In this document: positions 43,102-50,907 of the stretch, piece after piece
How the letters are laid out: each line of letters opens with the position of its first letter
Numbering within the stretch: position 1 is the first letter of the stretch
Assembly (NCBI GenBank): GCA_029238215.1
Contig: JAQWGN010000015.1
Coordinates: forward strand, 1 to 64,000
DNA from: Flavobacteriaceae bacterium
GTDB lineage: Bacteria; Bacteroidota; Bacteroidia; Flavobacteriales; Flavobacteriaceae
Direction: 5' to 3'
DNA: 64,000 bases
Program-made: the position numbers and the translations under genes
Notes under the pieces: model-generated
Told to the model about the DNA's origin: nothing
Seen by the model: only the letters and a program-made list of their open reading frames with translations
Databases searched by the model: none

Positions 43102-43548
43102 ATGGAATCGCAAATTGAATATATATACGAAACAGACTTCTCTTTAAATGAGGAAAATCGATATTCTTCATGGTTGGTTCGTTGCTCTAATCGTTATGGT
43201 GCGGACTCATTATTCCTTGCTTTTGCCTTTATGGACGATAAAGCTCTTCATGCGCTAAACCTTCAGCACCTTCAACACGACACACTTACCGATATAATTG
43301 CATTTGATGATTCGGTAGGTAAAGAAATTTGCGCCAACATTGCTATTTCCGTCGAAAGAATAAAAGCTAATGCTTTAACATATTCTGTTTCTTTTGAAAC
43401 GGAGTTGCTTCGGGTTATGGCCCATGGCTTGTTGCATTGCTTGGGTTTCTCGGACAAGACTTCTGCGGCGGTTAAAGAAATGCGAGCAGAAGAGGATTTT
43501 TGTATCAGCTTGTTCCACGTGGAACACAAAAATGCCACAGATGTTTAA
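43102..43548 (+). CDS. ybeY: Endoribonuclease YbeY (rRNA maturation factor)
   Basis: 148 residues. YbeY takes part in 16S rRNA 3'-end processing and ribosome quality control. The TDIIAFDDS block (TDVLSFP in others) and the metal motif MAHGLLHCLGFSDKTSAA identify the family. Two of the three zinc His are present; the third position of HGxxHxxGYDH is replaced, giving FSDKT, which I believe is common in Bacteroidota. The frame continues upstream to 43060, but the ATG at 43102 follows the promoter. The last codons contain a parS-like palindrome, and mnmG starts 17 bases before its end. Confidence 0.88.
   Translation: MESQIEYIYETDFSLNEENRYSSWLVRCSNRYGADSLFLAFAFMDDKALHALNLQHLQHDTLTDIIAFDDSVGKEICANIAISVERIKANALTYSVSFETELLRVMAHGLLHCLGFSDKTSAAVKEMRAEEDFCISLFHVEHKNATDV
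43511..43526. other. parS-like palindrome inside ybeY
   Basis: TGTTCCACGTGGAACA is a perfect 16-base palindrome matching the general ParB-binding consensus TGTTNCACGTGNAACA. It encodes LFHVEH near the end of YbeY. Confidence 0.75.
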
Positions 43549-45412
43549 TCAACAATATGACGTCATTGTTGTTGGCGGCGGGCATGCTGGAGCAGAGGCC
43601 GCAGCCGCAGCCGCAAATCTTGGCAGCAGCACCTTATTAGTCACAATGAATCTCCAAAACATCGGCCAAATGTCGTGCAACCCAGCTATGGGCGGCATTG
43701 CTAAAGGTCAAATTGTAAGAGAGATTGACGCTCTTGGAGGGTATAGCGGAATTGTTTCTGATAAGACAGCCATTCAGTTTAAAATGCTGAATCGTTCTAA
43801 AGGACCCGCCATGTGGAGCCCACGTGTTCAATCTGACCGCATGTTGTTTGCCGCCGAATGGCGGTTAATGTTGGAACAAACACCAAACCTTGATTTCTAT
43901 CAGGACATGGTCTCAGACCTGTTGTTTGAAGGAGACAGGGTCGCTGGGGTAAAGACCTCATTGGGCATAGAGATTAAGTCAAGATCAGTCGTCTTAACAA
44001 GCGGTACATTTCTTAATGGCCTTATACACATTGGAGAAAAACAATTTGGAGGCGGCAGAGCAGGAGAAAGCGCCTCGTTTGGCATCACAGAACGCCTTTC
44101 TTCTTTAGGGTTTGAACACGGCCGCATGAAAACAGGAACACCACCACGGGTAGATGGTCGATCGTTGGATTATTCCAAAATGGTTGAACAGCCAGGGGAT
44201 ATTAACCCCTCAACATTTTCTTATTTGGATCATACCGCTCCCTTAAAAGAGCAGCGCTCCTGCCACATGACCTATACAAACCTGCAGGTACATGATTTAT
44301 TACGGGAAGGTTTTGACCGCTCCCCCATGTTTAACGGCAGGATTAAAAGCATTGGCCCCAGGTATTGCCCATCTGTAGAAGATAAAATTAATCGTTTTGC
44401 TGACAAAAGCCGGCATCAAATTTTTGTTGAGCCAGAAGGATGGAACACGGTTGAAGTTTATGTTAATGGGTTCTCAACCTCTCTTCCAGAAGAAATTCAA
44501 TTCAAGGCATTACGTGCAGTTGAGGGTTTTGAAGCGGTGAAGTTTTTTAGACCAGGCTATGCGATTGAGTATGATTATTTTCCGCCTACTCAGCTAAAAC
44601 ATACATTGGAAACAAAGCCTATTAAAGGCTTGTTTTTTGCCGGTCAAATTAACGGAACTACTGGATATGAAGAGGCAGCCTCTCAAGGCTTGATGGCTGG
44701 GATTAATGCACACCAACATACCATTAACGCTGACCCTTTTATTCTTTCAAGAGATGAAGCATATATTGGGGTTTTGATAGACGACCTTATCACAAAAGGA
44801 ACGGAGGAGCCCTATAGAATGTTCACCTCACGCGCCGAGTATCGTACGCTTTTACGACAAGACAACGCAGATTCCCGACTAACCCCTAAGGCATACGCGC
44901 TAGGCCTCGCCTCAGAAGACCGCTTGCGTCAAATGGAAAATCAGGCAGCTAAATCGGACGGATTACTTTCTTTTTTTAAAAAAACCAGCATCCTTCCAGC
45001 GGATATAAACCCAATTTTAACAGAAAAAAACTCTGCTCCTGTCAATCAATCATTAAAGATGAGCAAGGTTTTATCGCGACCAAACATAACGATTGATGAC
45101 TTTCTCTCTCACGATCAGGTTGCCTCCTTTGTTGCTGATAACGAGATTGATAAAACCGTATTAGAGCAGGTAGAAATTCAAGTAAAGTATGCGGGATATA
45201 TTGCTAAAGAAAAACTACAAGCCGACAAGCTTACCCAACTTGAGCACGTACCCATCCCTGAAAATTTTGACTATGTTAAGGTCAAATCGCTTTCCTATGA
45301 GGCAAGGCAAAAACTCACACAAATTAAACCAGTTACCATTGCACAAGCATCGCGAATTAGCGGGGTTTCTCCTAGCGACCTCTCTGTCTTACTTGTCTAT
45401 ATGGGGCGTTAA
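43532..45412 (+). CDS. mnmG: tRNA uridine 5-carboxymethylaminomethyl modification enzyme
   Basis: 626 residues from ATG 43532, with a second Met four codons on. FAD-binding GxGxxG: YDVIVVGGGHAGAEAAAAA; LVTMNLQNIGQMSCNPAMGGIAKGQ and RMKTGTPPRVDGRSLDY are MnmG hallmarks. The C-terminal helical domain (YAGYIAKEKLQADKL) is intact. With MnmE it modifies the wobble uridine of several tRNAs. It overlaps ybeY and is followed immediately by the methyltransferase, whose ATG directly follows its stop. Confidence 0.96.
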   Translation: MPQMFNQQYDVIVVGGGHAGAEAAAAAANLGSSTLLVTMNLQNIGQMSCNPAMGGIAKGQIVREIDALGGYSGIVSDKTAIQFKMLNRSKGPAMWSPRVQSDRMLFAAEWRLMLEQTPNLDFYQDMVSDLLFEGDRVAGVKTSLGIEIKSRSVVLTSGTFLNGLIHIGEKQFGGGRAGESASFGITERLSSLGFEHGRMKTGTPPRVDGRSLDYSKMVEQPGDINPSTFSYLDHTAPLKEQRSCHMTYTNLQVHDLLREGFDRSPMFNGRIKSIGPRYCPSVEDKINRFADKSRHQIFVEPEGWNTVEVYVNGFSTSLPEEIQFKALRAVEGFEAVKFFRPGYAIEYDYFPPTQLKHTLETKPIKGLFFAGQINGTTGYEEAASQGLMAGINAHQHTINADPFILSRDEAYIGVLIDDLITKGTEEPYRMFTSRAEYRTLLRQDNADSRLTPKAYALGLASEDRLRQMENQAAKSDGLLSFFKKTSILPADINPILTEKNSAPVNQSLKMSKVLSRPNITIDDFLSHDQVASFVADNEIDKTVLEQVEIQVKYAGYIAKEKLQADKLTQLEHVPIPENFDYVKVKSLSYEARQKLTQIKPVTIAQASRISGVSPSDLSVLLVYMGR

Positions 45413-46243
45413 ATGTTCCACGTGAAACCTTTTGATGTTGTAGATCACTTAGTGTCAAAAACTTCTTTTCGCTTAGCGTATGATAACAAACGTAAAGCTT
45501 GGAAAACCCAACCGGTGCTTTCTGAAGAGTTACTTCAAGCGTATTACCCTAACGAAACATATGCGTCGCATATAGATAAGGCAACGGATGTTAAGTCGCT
45601 ATTTTATATGTGGATTAAAAAGCGAAATATTAAAAAGAAACTCTCTTGGCTCCGTCCTTTTTATTCTCAGGGAAAGCTATTGGATTTTGGCGCAGGAAAT
45701 GGCGCATTTGCACTTCAAGCTAAAAATAGCGGTTGGGATGTTTCGACATATGACGCTTCTGTTGTGGCAAAAAAACGGCTTGCCCACAAGAAGCTTAATA
45801 CCACCAGCATACCACTAACGGATAGTTATGATGTTATTACATTATGGCATGTGTTTGAGCATTTACCAAATCCAGAAGAACAACTTAACATGTTTTTTAA
45901 AGCACTATCTCCTGGTGGTATTTTGGTTTTGGCCCTTCCCAACTATGACTCTTGGGACGCAAAACACTACGGAGCTAAATGGGCAGCATATGACGTTCCA
46001 CGACATTTATGGCATTACAACAAAGAGGCTGTTGCGCTGATGGCTAACGAAACAGGGTTTAAACAAATAGGGATTCGCAATATGTTTTGGGGTGCGTTTT
46101 ATATTTCATTGCTTTCAGAACAGTACCGCAATTCAGTTTTAACTTGGCCATTGGCATTTTTTAAAGGGCTATACTCAAATGTGGTCGGATGGAATAAAAA
46201 GAACACGTCTTCACTTGTTTTTTTACTCCAAAAACCAAAATAA
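45413..46243 (+). CDS. Class I SAM-dependent methyltransferase
   Basis: 276 residues. SAM-binding motif I is KLLDFGAGNGAFALQAKNSGWDVSTYDAS; the motif near the acidic loop is DVITLWHVFEHLPNPEEQL. The C-terminus is hydrophobic (LTWPLAFFKGLYSNVVGW), perhaps membrane-associated, as in lipid or polysaccharide methyltransferases. Target unknown. Its first six codons, MFHVKP, contain a parS-like site. Confidence 0.83.
   Translation: MFHVKPFDVVDHLVSKTSFRLAYDNKRKAWKTQPVLSEELLQAYYPNETYASHIDKATDVKSLFYMWIKKRNIKKKLSWLRPFYSQGKLLDFGAGNGAFALQAKNSGWDVSTYDASVVAKKRLAHKKLNTTSIPLTDSYDVITLWHVFEHLPNPEEQLNMFFKALSPGGILVLALPNYDSWDAKHYGAKWAAYDVPRHLWHYNKEAVALMANETGFKQIGIRNMFWGAFYISLLSEQYRNSVLTWPLAFFKGLYSNVVGWNKKNTSSLVFLLQKPK
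45414..45429. other. Second parS-like site at the methyltransferase start
   Basis: TGTTCCACGTGAAACC fits the ParB consensus at 15 of 16 positions (TGTTNCACGTGNAACA) and lies 1.9 kb from the site at 43511-43526. It overlaps the start codon of the methyltransferase. Confidence 0.7.
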
Positions 46244-46275
46244 AGGGTTTTAAGCACGATTTACTGGCGTGGGCA

Positions 46276-46434
46276 CTACCAGGGCTTTTTGTTTTCGACA
46301 AAACCCATAACTACGCTAAAAACACCGCCACCACCATAGACAGGGCCTATTGCGAAACAGGAAGTCAAAAGAAAACGCTTATGCGGCTTTTTGGTGTAAT
46401 AATCGGGTAAGCTTAAAGGAAAGATCGGTAAAAA
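46276..46434 (-). other. Open frame without start, possible gene remnant
   Basis: A minus-strand frame open for 52 codons runs from the holB 3' end into the intergenic gap. It contains the plausible membrane-protein tail AIGPVYGGGGVFSVVMGFV and ends ENKKPW. No start codon precedes this part except within the frame of holB. It may be a chance frame or the leftover of a gene that once lay here. Confidence 0.25.
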
Positions 46435-47515
46435 TCATTTGAGCATTTCCGTTGCGTTCCAAGTGATATGCACTTTCTTCAAGTGCTTGAATAATGGGTA
46501 ATATGTTTGCCCCGTGGATGTAGGCGGCAAATTTGTTTAGCTTAAAGTCGGAATGCAAGTGGCTAACAGAAAGACTACTCAGCTCGTAATGTTCGAGAAG
46601 TGCAAAACGGAACATTCCAATGGCAAAACCAATAAATTCTTTTTGGGTTTCCACGCCTTTTGCGGACAGTTCTTGACTCCACGCAGTTAACTCAAGTACA
46701 ACGCCTTTATTTCCTTTTGCACGAAACGCGGTTCTCACCCAAGCTACAAACCAATCTTCGTAGACTCCATGGCTGCTTTGTTTATCAAATAGTGCAATTG
46801 CTGCACCAAGATTTCCTTTGGCTTGAACCGTTATGGCATTTGCAATTTCTGGGCTTGCCCCTTTTTCTTTCAAATGCTCAGCAATAGTATTTGAGGGGAT
46901 TTTTCCTAAAAAAGTTCTTTGACAACGTGAACGAATTGTGTCGATAAGTTGATTTTCATTTGGACATAAAAGGAGAAACAATGTTTTAGCAGGAGGCTCC
47001 TCAATACTTTTTAGAAGCTTATTTGATGCGGCAACAGTTAATTTTTCTGCATGCCATACGATTACACATTTCCATCCTCCTTCAAAAGATTTTAAACTTA
47101 CTCTTTGCATAAGCTGTAAGGCATCATTTACACCTATAACAGCTTGCTTATTTTCAACACCCAAAAAAGACGACCAATCATAGAGAGTACCATAAGGATA
47201 TTCATGAACAAACTGCCTCCACTCTTTTACAAATGCAATAGAGGTGGGTTTAGATGTAACTTCAGTTGTAGTAGCGGTAGGGAAAACGAGGTGAATGTCA
47301 GGGTGAATTAATTGATTGGCTTTGATTCTTGCAGCAGCATTTTCGCCCTTTTCTTCTTTACAAACCAAAGCGTTTGCATATGCTAAGGCCATAGAAAGTA
47401 ATCCACATCCATCAGCTCCTTCAAAAAGCTGCGCATGAGGAATGCGGCCAGAAGCTACGCTTTGTGCCAATGCTTTTTTTTCTGCCTCATGCCCAATAAT
47501 GTCATCAAAACGCAT
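46379..47515 (-). CDS. holB: DNA polymerase III subunit delta'
   Basis: 378 residues from the ATG at 47515 (MRFDDIIGHEAEKKAL); an upstream ATG (47587) would add 24 residues unlike the family. The P-loop region is degenerate (FEGADGCGLLSMALAYANALV), as is normal for delta'. The zinc module's cysteines are mostly absent (VCKEEKGENAAARIKANQL), and the sensor and SRC motif (TIRSRCQRTFL) is present. It is part of the clamp loader. It diverges from pgk, and a TATCTTTA element ends three bases before the ATG. Confidence 0.9.
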   Translation of the reverse strand: MRFDDIIGHEAEKKALAQSVASGRIPHAQLFEGADGCGLLSMALAYANALVCKEEKGENAAARIKANQLIHPDIHLVFPTATTTEVTSKPTSIAFVKEWRQFVHEYPYGTLYDWSSFLGVENKQAVIGVNDALQLMQRVSLKSFEGGWKCVIVWHAEKLTVAASNKLLKSIEEPPAKTLFLLLCPNENQLIDTIRSRCQRTFLGKIPSNTIAEHLKEKGASPEIANAITVQAKGNLGAAIALFDKQSSHGVYEDWFVAWVRTAFRAKGNKGVVLELTAWSQELSAKGVETQKEFIGFAIGMFRFALLEHYELSSLSVSHLHSDFKLNKFAAYIHGANILPIIQALEESAYHLERNGNAQMIFTDLSFKLTRLLHQKAA

Positions 47516-47574
47516 GCCTAAAGATACAAACTGTGTTATAACTAAAACGTAACACACAAACCCATTTCTTATTG

Positions 47575-47582
47575 TATTTTTG
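47575..47582 (+). promoter_or_regulatory. -7 promoter element of pgk
   Basis: TATTTTTG matches TAnnTTTG exactly, 17 bases before the pgk ATG. Confidence 0.5.
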
Positions 47583-47599
47583 CGCAAAGAATTAATTTG

Positions 47600-48787
47600 A
47601 TGAACACCCTAGAAAACCTCTCCTTTACCAACGAACGCGCAATTATTCGCGTTGATTTTAATGTTCCTCTTGACAAAAATGGGAATGTAACTGATGCAAC
47701 CCGGATAGCGGCAGCCATGCCTACAATAAAGTATATTTTAGATCAAGGAGGGAGCTGTGTTTTACTGTCCCATTTAGGGCGACCAAAAGGAAAGGATCTT
47801 ACGCTAAGTTTAAGTCAAATTATACCAGCTCTTGAAGATCATCTTGGAAAGAAGGTTCAATTTAGCCCTGAAGTGATAGGCACAGCCGCAATTCAGAAAG
47901 CAGGAGCCTTACAGCCTGGCGAGGTTTTGTTAATGGAAAACCTACGATTCCATGAAGAGGAGACGCAAGGCGATGAAGCGTTTACCGCAGCCCTAGCTAA
48001 CCTAGGAAGTGTTTATGTAAATGACGCTTTTGGAACAGCACACAGAGCACACGCATCTACAACTATAGTGGCGCAGCACTTTCCAAATAAGAAGTGTTTT
48101 GGGCGCTTGTTGGCGGGTGAAATAAAAGCGATTAATAAGGTAATGTCAACAGGCGATAAGCCGGTTTTAGCTATTTTAGGCGGAGCCAAGGTCTCTTCCA
48201 AAATCACCATTATTGAAAATATTTTGAGTAAAATAGACCACCTTATTATTGGAGGAGGGATGGCCTTTACTTTTATTAAGGCACAAGGAGGTTCTATCGG
48301 AAAATCGATTTGTGAGGATGATAAGATGCCATTAGCGCTTTCCATTTTGGAGCAAGCTAAAAAGTTAGGTGTCCAAATACACCTTCCCGTAGACGTTCGT
48401 GCAGGACAAGATTTTTCAAACGACACCCCCCAACAAGTCTTTCCTATAAATCAAATACCAGATGATTGGGAAGGAATGGATGCGGGGCCTGCCTCGGAAG
48501 AAAAGTTTGATGCCGTTGTAAAACAATCCAAAACGATTTTGTGGAATGGACCACTTGGTGTCTTTGAGTTTTCTAATTTTGCAGCAGGGACTCGCGCATT
48601 GGGCGATAGTATTGTTGGACAGACTAAGGCAGGAGCGTTTTCTCTTGTTGGCGGCGGAGACTCTGTGGCAGCCGTAAAGCAATTCGATTTACAAGACGAT
48701 GTTAGCTATGTATCTACAGGTGGTGGTGCAATGCTGGAAAGCCTTGAAGGGAAAACACTTCCTGGGATTGCTGCTATGTTGGCGTAA
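47600..48787 (+). CDS. pgk: Phosphoglycerate kinase
   Basis: 395 residues from the ATG at 47600; the TTG just before it is not needed. RVDFNVPLDKNGNVTDATRI and LLSHLGRPKG carry the phosphoglycerate-binding Arg and His, LENLRFHEEE follows, and the nucleotide end has ILGGAKVSSKI and GGGDSVAAVKQF. It makes ATP in glycolysis. The DUF4837 gene follows 19 bases downstream. Confidence 0.97.
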   Translation: MNTLENLSFTNERAIIRVDFNVPLDKNGNVTDATRIAAAMPTIKYILDQGGSCVLLSHLGRPKGKDLTLSLSQIIPALEDHLGKKVQFSPEVIGTAAIQKAGALQPGEVLLMENLRFHEEETQGDEAFTAALANLGSVYVNDAFGTAHRAHASTTIVAQHFPNKKCFGRLLAGEIKAINKVMSTGDKPVLAILGGAKVSSKITIIENILSKIDHLIIGGGMAFTFIKAQGGSIGKSICEDDKMPLALSILEQAKKLGVQIHLPVDVRAGQDFSNDTPQQVFPINQIPDDWEGMDAGPASEEKFDAVVKQSKTILWNGPLGVFEFSNFAAGTRALGDSIVGQTKAGAFSLVGGGDSVAAVKQFDLQDDVSYVSTGGGAMLESLEGKTLPGIAAMLA

Positions 48788-48806
48788 TATTTGATAACAT
48801 TTACAC

Positions 48807-49781
48807 ATGCGTTTACTGTATCTTTTTTTAGCAGCATGGGTAGTAGGTTGTACAAGCCGTCCAGCACAACCATTACTGAAAATATCGAGCGGAAACATCA
48901 ACACCATTTCTGTTGTAATGCCAGATTTGCTTTGGCAAACGGAAATTGGCGATGCCGTTCGCGCAGCGTTTGCCTATCCTGCTGAGGGGCTTCCTCAGCA
49001 AGAGCCGTTATTTGACTTACGGCAAATGCCACCAGAAGTTTTTTCGGGATTTGCACGCTCTAGCCGCTCGATTTTATGGGTAGGATTTAGCGATGAGATT
49101 GTATTAAGAACAGACACAAACCCCTATGCAAAACCACAACAGATGGCCGTATTTAGCGCTCCAGATACGGCATCCTTGGTTGAAATGATTTTATCACAAT
49201 CGGAAGCTGTCATAGCATCATTTAAAGCAGCTGAAATTAAAGAAAGACAGCGACGTACAGCAAAATCTGTTTTAAAACAAGAAACACTAAAAGAACGTTT
49301 TGGAATCGAGCTTTCGCTTCCTTCTGCGTATTCATTACTCAAACAAGATAATAATACCGTTTGGTTTCAGCGACAAATCCAAAAAGGGCACGTAAACCTT
49401 TTGGTGTATACGCTGCCACGCACAATAAAAATTAACAAGGAGTCTCCTCTTAGGGATATTATTCGAATTCGTGATTCTGTTGGAAAAGCCTTTGTTCCAG
49501 GACGACTAAAAGGAGGTTATTTGATAACAGAAGCCGCTTATGAGCCTTACATATATACTTCTAAAATAGGAGTTCTTTCAGCAATTGAGACACGAGGAAC
49601 CTGGGAAGTCAAAGGAGATTTTATGGCAGGCCCTTTTCTGCAGTATTTACTAGATGATGAGGAAAACAATAGAATTTTGGTAATGGAGGGATTTGTTTTT
49701 GCTCCAACCGAAGCAAAAAGAGATTATATTTTTGAAACAGAGGCAATTATACGCTCGATGAAGCAAGTTAAAGAAAATTAA
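48807..49781 (+). CDS. DUF4837 lipoprotein
   Basis: 324 residues. A lipoprotein signal ends at the lipobox WVVGC (Cys15). The mature part is soluble and has no catalytic motif I can point to. The order pgk-DUF4837-tatA-M23 and the pattern ([21 protein letters not shown], LYSxLK-like and [16 protein letters not shown]) fit the Bacteroidota family DUF4837. It is likely in the periplasm or on the outer membrane. It overlaps tatA, on the opposite strand, by four bases. Confidence 0.8.
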   Translation: MRLLYLFLAAWVVGCTSRPAQPLLKISSGNINTISVVMPDLLWQTEIGDAVRAAFAYPAEGLPQQEPLFDLRQMPPEVFSGFARSSRSILWVGFSDEIVLRTDTNPYAKPQQMAVFSAPDTASLVEMILSQSEAVIASFKAAEIKERQRRTAKSVLKQETLKERFGIELSLPSAYSLLKQDNNTVWFQRQIQKGHVNLLVYTLPRTIKINKESPLRDIIRIRDSVGKAFVPGRLKGGYLITEAAYEPYIYTSKIGVLSAIETRGTWEVKGDFMAGPFLQYLLDDEENNRILVMEGFVFAPTEAKRDYIFETEAIIRSMKQVKEN

Positions 49782-49945
49782 GACTTTGTTGAGTCCTCTT
49801 CTTTTTCTTCTTCCTTAGTTGCGTTTTTAAATTCTTTGATTCCTGTCCCAAGACCTTTCATAAGTTCTGGGATTTTACGACCACCAAAAAGCAACAAAAT
49901 AACAAGCGCTATAACAAGAATTTGTACGGGACTAATAGCAAGAAA
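49778..49945 (-). CDS. tatA: Sec-independent protein translocase TatA/TatE
   Basis: 55 residues from ATG 49945; an upstream codon at 49975 would add ten residues before the membrane helix. A single N-terminal helix ([20 protein letters not shown]), the [21 protein letters not shown] amphipathic helix and an acidic tail are characteristic. It forms the twin-arginine translocation pore. A -7 element TACCTTTG (49971-49964) lies 18 bases upstream. Confidence 0.92.
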   Translation of the reverse strand, partial: FLAISPVQILVIALVILLLFGGRKIPELMKGLGTGIKEFKNATKEEEKEEDSTKS

Positions 49946-50037
49946 CATAGTTTGAGTTTTAAACAAAGGTAACAAAGAAAATCGATTTGTTACACGGTTC
50001 GACTGAAGTACAACACAACTGACTATCTTTGTAGCAA

Positions 50038-50907
50038 ATGAGCACTAAAAAGAAAAAAAAGGCAACATTCTGGAAGCGATGGCTTGCTACCTATCGTTTT
50101 GTGATTTTAAGAGAGGAAACCTTTGAGGAGCGTTTTTCTCTTAAGCTCAATCGGCTAAACGTGTTTCTTGTAGTAAGCCTATCTGTAATTATTCTTATTT
50201 CTGCAACGTTTCTCGTTATTTCTCGAACCCCACTAAAAGAATACATTCCTGGCTACGACTCTTCTGAACTACGACGCCAAGCAATACGAAATAATTACCG
50301 CCTAGATTTATTACAGCAAACATTGCTTCGAAATCAGCAGTATATTACATCAGTAAACAAGGTACTTCGCGGCGATTTAAACCTTAAAGAATTAGAGGCC
50401 CAACGCTATGTAGATTCACTACAAATCGATACTACTTTAGTAGACTTCCCTACTTCAGAAGCAGATTCATTGCTTCGCGTAGATGTAGCCCAGGATGACA
50501 AATACAACGTTTTAGAATCGGCAATTCAAACAGTTCCTTTTGTGTTATTTCCGCCTGTTTCAGGAACGATTAGTCAAGAATACGACCCAAGCGTGGAACA
50601 CTATGCTGTTGATATTGTTGTTCCGCGCAGCAGCCCAGTAAAAGCAGTTGCAGAGGGGAATGTTATTTTTTCGGGCTGGACTACTGAAACAGGATATGTT
50701 ATAATCATTAATCACCCGTATAATATTATTTCGGTCTATAAACATAACGCATCTCTTAATGTTAAACAAGGAGAAGCGGTAGAGACAGGTCAGGTAATTG
50801 CCATTGCGGGAAATTCTGGAACCATGACCACTGGTCCACACTTACACTTTGAGCTTTGGAGCGATGGCTACGCGCTCAATCCGGTTGAATTTATAGAATT
50901 TGAATGA
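50038..50907 (+). CDS. M23 (LytM-type) cell-wall endopeptidase
   Basis: 289 residues. Short cytoplasmic N-terminus, a membrane helix (about 42-63), a coiled-coil region and a C-terminal M23 domain. The zinc ligands are seen in [10 protein letters not shown] (His, Asp) and GPHLHFELW (HxH), so the peptidase should be active. It probably cuts peptidoglycan cross-links or activates amidases during division. A -7 element TATCTTTG (50024-50031) lies six bases before the ATG. The GH3 gene overlaps its stop by four bases (ATGA). Confidence 0.9.
   Translation: MSTKKKKKATFWKRWLATYRFVILREETFEERFSLKLNRLNVFLVVSLSVIILISATFLVISRTPLKEYIPGYDSSELRRQAIRNNYRLDLLQQTLLRNQQYITSVNKVLRGDLNLKELEAQRYVDSLQIDTTLVDFPTSEADSLLRVDVAQDDKYNVLESAIQTVPFVLFPPVSGTISQEYDPSVEHYAVDIVVPRSSPVKAVAEGNVIFSGWTTETGYVIIINHPYNIISVYKHNASLNVKQGEAVETGQVIAIAGNSGTMTTGPHLHFELWSDGYALNPVEFIEFE

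Noticed and set aside
43394-43531. 46-residue N-terminal extension of MnmG
   Set aside because: It is the out-of-frame translation of the ybeY metal motif region; the FAD-binding N-terminus starts at the ATG at 43532.
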